Shown here piece after piece: positions 1 through 5,315 of a DNA stretch of 5,315 nucleotides. The notes beneath the pieces are model-generated. The model had not been told where the DNA came from. It saw only the letters and a list, made by a program, of their open reading frames with translations, and did no database searches. Positions within the stretch are counted from its first letter, which is position 1, and each line of letters opens with the position of its first letter. The position numbers were made by a program, and so were the translations under genes. The DNA comes from an uncultured Porphyromonas sp. (lineage in GTDB: Bacteria > Bacteroidota > Bacteroidia > Bacteroidales > Porphyromonadaceae), in NCBI GenBank assembly GCA_927910985.1, contig CAKMOP010000108.1:1-5315 (forward strand), written 5' to 3'.

Positions 1-36
1 TTGGTGACGTGCCGTATCGGGGTGCCTGTCGAATGA
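1..36 (+). CDS. C-terminal end of an unidentified upstream gene (partial)
   Basis: Reading from base 1 gives eleven codons, L-V-T-C-R-I-G-V-P-V-E, then TGA at 34-36. This stop shares the bases ATGA (33-36) with the start codon of the next gene, the typical arrangement of translationally coupled genes in an operon. Eleven residues are far too few to recognise a family. The inference that this is a real gene end rests only on the open frame and the ATGA overlap. If it is wrong, bases 1-32 are simply leader sequence. Confidence 0.4.
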   Translation: MVTCRIGVPVE

Positions 37-1064
37 AGATTCATCCTACCCTGAAGTCCATCTTGTGGATTATCATCCCGCTCCTCCTCGGTGGGCTGGG
101 TTTCTACGGCCTCTATCGTGATACCGACTGGCACGAACTTCGGGAGACTCTCCGTACGGGGGTCAACTATCCCATCCTCCTTTTCAGCCTTTCTTTTGGT
201 CTTGTGAGCAACCTTTGCCGGGGCTTGCGCTGGGAGCTTCTTGTGCGCCCTCTTGCTACAGATGGGGCTCCCCCCCGGCGCATCAATGCTATATGCACCG
301 TCCTTGGCTCCTATACTGTGAATATGGGGGTGCCTCGCTCGGGCGAGGTGTGGCGCTGTGTCGAGATGGAGCGGCGCGAGGCCATCCCCTTCGCTGGGCT
401 CTTCGGTACGCTCATCGTTGACCGTCTGACGGATATACTGATGCTCTCGCTCATCCTCTTAGGGATTATCCTCAGCTCGACGGAGTTCTTCCTGGACTAC
501 TTCGCTATGCATCCCGAGGTCGTAGCTTCGCTGCGTGGCCTGCTCTCCTCTCCGTGGTCACTGGTGGCTGGCGCTGTTGCGCTGGTGGGCTTAGGGCTCT
601 TCATCTGGCTCTTACGCTATCGCCGTGAGAGCCGCATCACGCAGTTCGTCCTCCATATATGGCAGGGGATTATGAGTATCCGTCGTATGCCGCACCGAGG
701 GCGCTTCCTGCTCCTGACGCTTCTCATATGGGTGGGCTACTTTTGCTACTTTTACTTTGCGCTCTTCGCCTTCGAGGCAACACGTGACCTGCCGCTCTCG
801 GTAGCAAGCATTGCCTTCGCTATGAGTAGTATGTCGGTCATCGTCCCCGTCCAAGCTGGTATGGGGGCTTGGCACGCTGCGGTCATCGTGACCTTCACGA
901 CCTTTGGGATGGCCCTCCAGCCTGCCAAGGATTTTGCCCTCATTGTCCACACGGCGCAGACCCTGTGGATTACCTTCGTGGGGCTCATCGCTATGATAGC
1001 CCTGCCCTTCATCAATAGACACTACACGCGTAGCCGCACCATCGATCGTGCGGATGCGCTCTGA
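33..1064 (+). CDS. Flippase-like / lysylphosphatidylglycerol synthase TM-region family membrane protein
   Basis: This 343-residue integral inner-membrane protein belongs to the UPF0104 / AglD-like family, which resembles the membrane half of MprF. It lacks the cytosolic aminoacyl-transferase half of MprF, so it is not itself a lysyl-PG synthase. Members are presumed to move or modify lipid-linked molecules, but the substrate here is unknown. Hydrophobic segments lie at about 8-27, 45-62, 84-99, 121-148, 176-194, 226-248, 257-275 and 301-327. Family signatures visible are R63-G-L-R-W-E-L-L, P101-R-S-G-E-V-W-R, D130-R near a membrane segment, and G276-M-G-A-W-H near the C-terminal end. The short basic tail after residue 328 is probably cytoplasmic. 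I chose the ATG at 33 because the protein then begins M-K-I-H-P-T-L-K directly before the first membrane segment and the start overlaps the upstream TGA as ATGA. A GTG at 9 would add eight residues with no clear purpose. Family call fairly sure; function not. Confidence 0.85.
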   Translation: MKIHPTLKSILWIIIPLLLGGLGFYGLYRDTDWHELRETLRTGVNYPILLFSLSFGLVSNLCRGLRWELLVRPLATDGAPPRRINAICTVLGSYTVNMGVPRSGEVWRCVEMERREAIPFAGLFGTLIVDRLTDILMLSLILLGIILSSTEFFLDYFAMHPEVVASLRGLLSSPWSLVAGAVALVGLGLFIWLLRYRRESRITQFVLHIWQGIMSIRRMPHRGRFLLLTLLIWVGYFCYFYFALFAFEATRDLPLSVASIAFAMSSMSVIVPVQAGMGAWHAAVIVTFTTFGMALQPAKDFALIVHTAQTLWITFVGLIAMIALPFINRHYTRSRTIDRADAL

Positions 1065-1102
1065 CCATAACTATCATCATTCATCTTAAGAACGAACCGA
1101 CT

Positions 1103-2557
1103 ATGGCTGCTGAAATCAAGACCTTGTCTCCCACGTCCGTGTGGAGCTACTTCTATGACTTGACTCAGATACCTCGCCCGACCTTCCATACTCAGGCGGT
1201 ACAAGAGTATTTGCTTGCGCTGGCTGACCGTCTGGGACTGGAGGTCAAGCACGACGCTACGGGCAATATCCTCATCACGAAGCCTGCTACTCCAGGGCTC
1301 GAAGGTCGTCCTGTGGTGACTCTGCAGGCGCACATCGATATGGTACCTCAGAAGAATAGCCATATCGAGCACGACTTCACCAAAGACCCTATCGATGCCT
1401 ACATCGATGGCGAATGGGTGACGGCACGTGATACGACCCTCGGCGCAGACAATGGTATCGGAGCGGCCTATGCGATGGCTGTCCTCTCCGATACGACGCT
1501 CAAGCACGGCCCACTCGAAGCCCTCTTCACCGTAGACGAAGAGGTCGGGATGGTCGGTGCTAACGGCTTGCAGCCAGGCTTCTCCAAGGGAGATATCCTC
1601 ATCAACCTCGACAGTGAGGACGAAGGTCTTCTCTTCGCAGGCTGTGCTGGTGGGCTGGATGTGAATGTCTCGCTCGAGTACAAGGATCAGGAGCCTACGC
1701 CCGAAGGGGATATCGCCGTGCGCATCAGCCTGACGGGCTTGCGTGGGGGACACTCGGGGATGGATATCATCCTCGGTCGTGCCAATGCCAATAAGCAGCT
1801 CGTGCGCTTCCTCAAGGAGGCTATCGCCAGCTATGGGGCTCGTCTCGTGCACTTCGAAGGGGGCTCAGCACGCAACGCCATCCCTCGTGAAGCCTTTGCT
1901 CTGGTGACCATCCCCGAAGCGGATGCCGATGGTCTGTGGGAGTTCGCTTCGGACTTCCAAGATATGCTGCAGGTCGAGTACAAGAGTATCGAGGAGGGTA
2001 TTAACCTCAGCCTCGAGCGAGCAGACCTGCCTCAGACGGTCATCCCCGAAGAAATCCAGGACGGCGTCATCGGTGCCCTCGATGCGTGCATCAATGGTGT
2101 GCAGAGTATGCTCACGGACTTCCCTGGCATCGTCGAGGCTTCGACGAATATGGCGAAGGTCTTCGTCGGCGAAGGTCACTTCACGGCTACCTTTATGCTG
2201 CGTAGCTCCTCGGAGAGCCGTAAGGAATATATGGCTTCGCAGATCGAGAGCGTGATGAATCTGGCTGGTGCTGAGGTCGAGTTCGCTGGCGCGTACAACG
2301 GCTGGGCGCCCAATGTCGACTCCGCCGTACTCAAGACAATGCGCCGTGCCTACGAAGAAGTCACGGGCAAGTCGCCTGAGATCACCGTCGTCCACGCAGG
2401 CTTAGAGTGTGGGATTATCCAAGGGGTAATGCCCGATACGGATATGATCTCCATCGGCCCAGACCTGCGCTCACCACACTCACCTGATGAGAAGGTGCAC
2501 ATCGCTTCGGTCGAGCGTACGTGGAATGTTCTGGTCAAATCCTTAGAGCTTATTTAA
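1103..2557 (+). CDS. pepD: Aminoacyl-histidine dipeptidase (Xaa-His dipeptidase, peptidase D, M20C)
   Basis: This cytosolic di-zinc metallopeptidase hydrolyses dipeptides such as carnosine-type Xaa-His and other unblocked dipeptides, releasing free amino acids. At 484 residues it matches the usual length of the family (E. coli PepD is about 485). The expected M20 residues are all present. H77 in Q-A-H-I-D-M-V is a metal ligand, with D79 beside it. D116 in G-A-D-N-G-I-G bridges the metals. E146-E147 in T-V-D-E-E-V-G are the general base and a ligand. D170 in N-L-D-S-E and H459 in S-P-H-S-P-D-E complete the site. H217 in R-G-G-H-S-G-M lies in the lid/dimerisation domain, inserted between the two halves of the catalytic domain. 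The ATG at 1103 gives a standard N-terminus (L-S-P-T-S-V-W-S-Y-F), with no obvious ribosome binding site. It follows the membrane protein by 38 bases with no visible terminator or promoter, so the two may be cotranscribed. Peptide use fits an amino-acid-fermenting anaerobe, which is an inference. Confidence 0.95.
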   Translation: MAAEIKTLSPTSVWSYFYDLTQIPRPTFHTQAVQEYLLALADRLGLEVKHDATGNILITKPATPGLEGRPVVTLQAHIDMVPQKNSHIEHDFTKDPIDAYIDGEWVTARDTTLGADNGIGAAYAMAVLSDTTLKHGPLEALFTVDEEVGMVGANGLQPGFSKGDILINLDSEDEGLLFAGCAGGLDVNVSLEYKDQEPTPEGDIAVRISLTGLRGGHSGMDIILGRANANKQLVRFLKEAIASYGARLVHFEGGSARNAIPREAFALVTIPEADADGLWEFASDFQDMLQVEYKSIEEGINLSLERADLPQTVIPEEIQDGVIGALDACINGVQSMLTDFPGIVEASTNMAKVFVGEGHFTATFMLRSSSESRKEYMASQIESVMNLAGAEVEFAGAYNGWAPNVDSAVLKTMRRAYEEVTGKSPEITVVHAGLECGIIQGVMPDTDMISIGPDLRSPHSPDEKVHIASVERTWNVLVKSLELI

Positions 2558-2603
2558 GACCTACCAAAACCCTAAGTATATATCACTAAGTAGAATTAAG
2601 TAA
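2558..2603 (+). promoter_or_regulatory. A/T-rich fabD leader with three TAAGTA copies
   Basis: The 46-base gap between pepD and fabD is much richer in A/T than the genes. It contains TAAGTA at 2573-2578, 2587-2592 and 2597-2602; the first two are extended to CTAAGTA. The last copy ends one base before the ATG at 2604. No TAnnTTTG promoter box is present, and no Shine-Dalgarno sequence is seen. In Bacteroidota an unstructured A-rich leader often promotes translation without Shine-Dalgarno pairing, which could explain the composition. A binding-site role for the repeats is only a guess. Confidence 0.25.
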
Positions 2604-3492
2604 ATGAGTAAGACAGCTTATGTATTCCCCGGCCAAAGGCGCCCAGTTCGTGGGTATGGGGAAGGAGCTTTATGAGAACTATCCCTTAGCCAAGGAGCTC
2701 TTCGAGAAGGCCAATGAAATTCTCGGCTTCCGCATCACCGACATTATGTTCGCTGGTACGGACGAAGAACTCAAGCAGACGAAGGTCACGCAGCCTGCGG
2801 TCTTCCTGCACTCGGTCATCCGTGCGCTCTGCCTCGGTGATGAGTTCCAGCCCGATATGGTCGCAGGTCACTCCCTCGGTGAGTTCTCTGCGCTGGTGGC
2901 TGCTGGTGCGCTGAGCTTCGAAGACGGTCTGCGTCTGGTGTCGAAGCGTGCTCTGGCGATGCAGCAGGCCTGCGAAGCTAATCCTGGCACGATGGCTGCT
3001 ATCCTCGGTCTGCCCGATGAGCAGGTCGTCGAAGTCCTCAAGACCATCGAGGGTGGGGTAGTCATCGCTGCCAACTTCAACTGCCCTGGTCAGCTCGTCA
3101 TCTCGGGGGATGTAGAGGCCGTTGATCGTGCTTGCGAAGCCCTCAAGGCGGCTGGTGCTAAGCGTGCCCTGCGTCTCAATGTCGGTGGTGCCTTCCACTC
3201 ACCTCTGATGGAGCCTGCGCGTGCTGAGCTCGCTGCAGCTATTGAGACGACGGAGTTCCATTCGCCCCGCTGCCCCATCTATCAGAATGTCCCTGCCCAC
3301 GCAGTCAGCTGTACGCACGGCATCAAGAAGAACCTCATCGCTCAGCTGACGGCTCCTGTTCGCTGGACGGAGAGTGTGCAGGCGATGGTAGCCGATGGAG
3401 CTACGCGCTTCGTCGAAGTAGGGCCTGGGGCCGTCCTTCAGGGCTTGGTCAAGAAGATCTCACCCACTGTCGAGACCGAAGGCAAGCAGTAA
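2604..3492 (+). CDS. fabD: Malonyl-CoA:ACP transacylase FabD, with an apparent +1 frameshift near the start
   Basis: FabD transfers malonyl from CoA to acyl carrier protein, supplying the elongation unit for type II fatty acid synthesis in the cytosol. The ATG at 2604 encodes M-S-K-T-A-Y-V-F-P-G-Q, the canonical FabD N-terminus. The expected G-A-Q-F-V-G-M-G follows one frame later, because the run of A at 2635-2637 holds one base too many. Read literally, the 2604 frame stops at TGA 2673-2675 after 23 residues. The only intact frame starts at ATG 2620 (290 residues) and replaces the first strand and the G-Q-G of the oxyanion-hole loop with M-Y-S-P-A-K. With one A removed the protein is 295 residues, close to E. 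coli FabD. In that numbering the catalytic Ser90 (G-H-S-L-G-E), Arg115, His198 (A-F-H-S), Gln63 (T-Q-P-A) and the C-terminal V-G-P-G motif are all present. The body is otherwise undamaged, so a sequence error or very recent indel is more likely than an old pseudogene. Identity is near certain; the state of the 5' end is not. Confidence 0.9.
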
Positions 3493-3520
3493 GCCGCCCC
3501 TTCCTCTCCGCATAATAAGT

Positions 3521-3564
3521 ACGCCGCCCGACTGGCTCCCTCTATGGAGCTGGTCGGGCGGCGT
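3521..3564 (+). terminator. Strong hairpin after fabD, probable transcript end
   Basis: Bases 3521-3539 pair with 3546-3564 in an unbroken 19-bp stem (14 G-C, 3 A-U and 2 G-U pairs) around a six-base loop, CUCUAU (3540-3545). The two wobbles (3533 with 3552, and 3534 with 3551) would become A-C mismatches in the opposite strand, so the stem is perfect only in + strand RNA. It begins 28 bases after the fabD stop and lies upstream of a separate promoter, as expected for the end of the upstream unit. There is no U-run immediately after the stem, so it is not a textbook intrinsic terminator. It could instead protect the 3' end of the fabD message. Confidence 0.6.
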
Positions 3565-3584
3565 CGTCTGTGTGGGGTAGGAGC

Positions 3585-3616
3585 TTACATCCCCCTATAT
3601 ATTATTGTTATCTTTG
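3585..3616 (+). promoter_or_regulatory. Bacteroidetes-type promoter for ansA
   Basis: TATCTTTG at 3609-3616 is a perfect match to the Bacteroidetes -7 consensus TAnnTTTG. A weak -33 candidate, TTAC at 3585-3588 (consensus TTTG), lies 20 bases upstream, within the usual 19-21-base spacing. The intervening stretch is A/T rich (TATATATTATTG). Transcription would be expected to begin around 3621-3625, after the hairpin that closes the fabD unit. This leaves a leader of about 75 bases before the preferred ansA start at 3698. The -7 box is strong; the -33 assignment is tentative. Confidence 0.65.
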
Positions 3617-3697
3617 TCTGTAGAGAATAAATAAGGGATGAAGGCGACTTCACTACTCGTCTTCGCCCCGCTAAAGTGCTTACGACTATACTACCGC

Positions 3698-4783
3698 ATG
3701 GCTGCACAACGAGCGTCTATCCTCCTGGTCTACACCGGAGGAACCATTGGGATGGTTGAGAACCCTGAGACGGGTGCCCTCGAGCCTCTCGACTTCAATT
3801 ACCTACAAGACAACGTCACCGAGCTACGTCACTTAGGCTGCGACATCTCAAGCGTAGAGTTTCAGCCACCCTTAGACTCCTCAGCGATCACCACTGACCA
3901 CTGGGTACAGCTGGCGCGCGTCATTGAGGCGAACTACGACAAGTACGATGGCTTCGTCATCCTCCACGGTACCGATACGATGGCTTATACCGCTTCAGCG
4001 ATGAGCTTCGTCTTTGAGGGACTTGCCAAGCCAATCGTCTTCACCGGCTCACAGCTCCCCGTGGGGAAGCTCCGCACCGATGGCAAGGAGAACCTCATCA
4101 CCGCCATCGAGATAGCCGCAGCTCGCGACGAAGCTGGCCGACCTCGGGTGCCCGAAGTCACCCTCTTCTTCGAGAACTATCTGATGCGTGGCAACCGTAC
4201 GAGCAAGATCAGCGCCGACCAGTTCAGCGCTTTCGAGTCGTACAACTATCCCCATTTGGCGTACGCTGGTATCGAGATACGCTACCACGATGCCGTCATT
4301 GCCAAGGCTCCCGTAGGGCGCACGCTCTCGGTACGTCCACATTTTGACCCCCACGTAGCCGTATTGAAGCTCTTCCCAGGAATCACGCGCGAGGTCGTCG
4401 AAGCGGTGCTCTCCGTCCCCTCCCTACGTGGGGTGGTCATCGAGACCTTCGGCAGTGGCAACGCCCCGATGATGCCGTGGTTCATTGAAGCATTACGTGC
4501 TGCCGTAGCGCGTGGGGTGGTCATTGTCAACGTGACACAGTGCGTCACGGGTTACGTCGATATGACACGCTACGAGACAGGGGTACTCCTCGAGAAAATC
4601 GGCTTGGTCAGTGGGCGAGATGCCACGACTGAGGCTGCTCTAACGAAGCTGATGTACCTCTTTGGTCAAGGATTCTCCTCGGAGGAAGTGAGCCACTTGA
4701 TGTCCATCCCCCTACGTGGAGAGATGAGCTTGGACCAAGAAATGGAGGGGTTCTCTCGCGAGATTTCCATCTACCGCCGATAG
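3698..4783 (+). CDS. ansA: Type I (cytoplasmic) L-asparaginase
   Basis: This enzyme hydrolyses L-asparagine to L-aspartate and ammonia in the cytosol, feeding aspartate and fumarate metabolism. The 361-residue protein has the full asparaginase/glutaminase fold. The first catalytic threonine is T13 in Y-T-G-G-T-I-G-M. The substrate-binding D60-S61-S62 follows in P-P-L-D-S-S. The second catalytic group is T92-D93 in I-L-H-G-T-D-T-M-A-Y-T-A-S, with K170 in R-G-N-R-T-S-K. The C-terminal domain carries G-S-G-N-A-P and V-N-V-T-Q-C. These motifs match E. coli AnsA (type I) rather than the periplasmic type II enzyme, and there is no signal peptide. I prefer the ATG at 3698 because M-A-A-Q-R-A-S-I-L-L-V-Y-T-G-G fits the short N-terminus of the family. 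An in-frame ATG at 3638 would add 20 residues that look like neither a signal peptide nor part of the domain. The gene has its own promoter and is probably first in its unit. Confidence 0.93.
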   Translation: MAAQRASILLVYTGGTIGMVENPETGALEPLDFNYLQDNVTELRHLGCDISSVEFQPPLDSSAITTDHWVQLARVIEANYDKYDGFVILHGTDTMAYTASAMSFVFEGLAKPIVFTGSQLPVGKLRTDGKENLITAIEIAAARDEAGRPRVPEVTLFFENYLMRGNRTSKISADQFSAFESYNYPHLAYAGIEIRYHDAVIAKAPVGRTLSVRPHFDPHVAVLKLFPGITREVVEAVLSVPSLRGVVIETFGSGNAPMMPWFIEALRAAVARGVVIVNVTQCVTGYVDMTRYETGVLLEKIGLVSGRDATTEAALTKLMYLFGQGFSSEEVSHLMSIPLRGEMSLDQEMEGFSREISIYRR

Positions 4784-4816
4784 CAAGGCGCACCTACCTA
4801 CACCGCAATTCCACGA

Positions 4817-5315
4817 ATGATAAGATTTATGTGTCTCTCCAGTGGGAGCAGTGGGAACTGCTACTACCTCGGAGACGAAGCGGGGGGCTTCCTCATCGAT
4901 GCGGGAATCCCTATCCGTACTATTACCAAGACCCTCAAGAGCGAAGGTATACCGCTGGATGGCGGTACGATCCACGGCGTCATCGTCACGCACGACCACG
5001 CCGATCACATCCGTACGGTCGGCATTATCGGGGGCGTCTATCACCTCCCGGTCTATGCTACACGCTTAGTGCACGACAGCATCGCGCATAGTCGCTTTGT
5101 GCAAGACCCCATAGGGGCATCACGCCGGGATATTAAGATTCACGAGCCGTTCACTGTCGCAGGCTTCACGATCGAACCCTTCCCTGTGCCACACGACAGT
5201 GCAGAAAATGTGGGCTACCATATTACGAAGGGGGACTTCCGCTTCACGCTCGCTACCGATGTCGGGCACGTCACGGACGACATCGCCCACTATATCGGGC
5301 GAGCTAACCATGGTG
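4817..5315 (+). CDS. MBL-fold metallohydrolase, YycJ/WalJ-like (3' end beyond window)
   Basis: An open frame from ATG 4817 runs off the window after 166 residues, so the stop is not seen. It starts M-I-R-F-M-C-L-S-S-G-S-S-G-N-C-Y-Y-L, the characteristic opening of YycJ-type metallo-beta-lactamase-fold hydrolases, followed by L-I-D-A-G. The metal-binding motif is H59-D-H-A-D-H64 (H59, H61, D63, H64). H126 (V-P-H-D-S) and D148 (A-T-D-V-G-H) supply the next expected ligands, so the visible active site is intact. The family is cytosolic and binds two metal ions. YycJ/WalJ proteins have been linked to cell-wall and DNA-related processes, and an exonuclease-like activity is possible, but the substrate here cannot be told. 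An internal ATG at 4829 would drop the first beta strand, so 4817 is preferred. The gene lies 33 bases after ansA with no visible terminator or promoter between, so the two are probably cotranscribed. Confidence 0.88.
   Translation, partial: MIRFMCLSSGSSGNCYYLGDEAGGFLIDAGIPIRTITKTLKSEGIPLDGGTIHGVIVTHDHADHIRTVGIIGGVYHLPVYATRLVHDSIAHSRFVQDPIGASRRDIKIHEPFTVAGFTIEPFPVPHDSAENVGYHITKGDFRFTLATDVGHVTDDIAHYIGRANHG

Noticed and set aside
1065..1102. Promoter or terminator between the membrane protein and pepD
   Set aside because: No TAnnTTTG box and no stem-loop is visible in these 38 bases.
1022..1852. 276-codon open frame on the - strand
   Set aside because: It lies opposite pepD and parts of its neighbours. 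Its translation is low in recognisable motifs, and the overlapping + strand gene is unambiguous with all catalytic residues. It is a shadow of biased codon use.
1865..2395. 176-codon open frame on the - strand
   Set aside because: Entirely opposite pepD; the composition is typical of an antisense reading and no domain is recognisable.
2686..3198. 170-codon open frame on the - strand
   Set aside because: Entirely opposite fabD, with no recognisable domain and no promoter or start context.
3574..3595. Small GGGG...CCCC inverted repeat before ansA
   Set aside because: Only four to five pairs form before mismatches; too weak to call an operator or terminator.
3638..3697. Signal peptide or lipobox on an extended asparaginase (A-P-L-K-C)
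   Set aside because: Lysine before the cysteine does not fit a lipobox, and the enzyme matches the cytoplasmic type I family.
4712..5044. 110-codon - strand frame, and + strand frames of 75-86 codons at 4831-5091
   Set aside because: They overlap the MBL hydrolase frame, which has the full H-x-H-x-D-H motif and continues past the window edge.

Overview
The window looks like an ordinary chromosomal stretch from a member of the Bacteroidota, most likely a Porphyromonas-like species of the order Bacteroidales. Three things point that way. A perfect TAnnTTTG -7 promoter box (the Bacteroidetes sigma-factor consensus) lies upstream of the asparaginase gene. None of the starts has a convincing Shine-Dalgarno sequence. 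The proteins resemble the Bacteroidales versions of their families. The genus is an inference from general resemblance, not from a database search.

All genes read on the + strand. Bases 1-36 appear to be the last 11 codons of an unidentified upstream gene. Its TGA overlaps the ATG of a multi-pass membrane protein (33-1064) of the flippase-like / lysylphosphatidylglycerol-synthase transmembrane family. After a 38-base gap comes a complete M20-family aminoacyl-histidine dipeptidase, pepD (1103-2557). A short A/T-rich gap with three TAAGTA copies leads to fabD, the malonyl-CoA:ACP transacylase (2604-3492). A strong 19-bp hairpin (3521-3564) follows fabD and probably ends or protects the upstream transcript. 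A promoter (about 3585-3616) then starts a new unit with a type I cytoplasmic L-asparaginase, ansA (3698-4783). After a 33-base gap comes an MBL-fold metallohydrolase of the YycJ/WalJ type (4817 to the window edge, incomplete).

The main anomaly is in fabD. The conserved N-terminus (M-S-K-T-A-Y-V-F-P-G-Q) is encoded from the ATG at 2604, but the rest of the protein is in the +1 frame. One extra A in the AAA run at 2635-2637 falls exactly inside the conserved G-Q-G-x-Q motif. Because FabD is normally essential for fatty acid synthesis, a sequencing or assembly error is the simplest explanation. A real indel or recoding cannot be excluded from sequence alone.

The genes serve separate housekeeping tasks: lipid or envelope-related membrane protein, dipeptide breakdown, fatty acid synthesis, asparagine catabolism and a metal hydrolase. 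The dipeptidase and asparaginase fit an amino-acid-fermenting lifestyle. I see no mobile element, CRISPR array, tRNA, rRNA or defence-like cassette, and no evidence of an undescribed multi-gene system.
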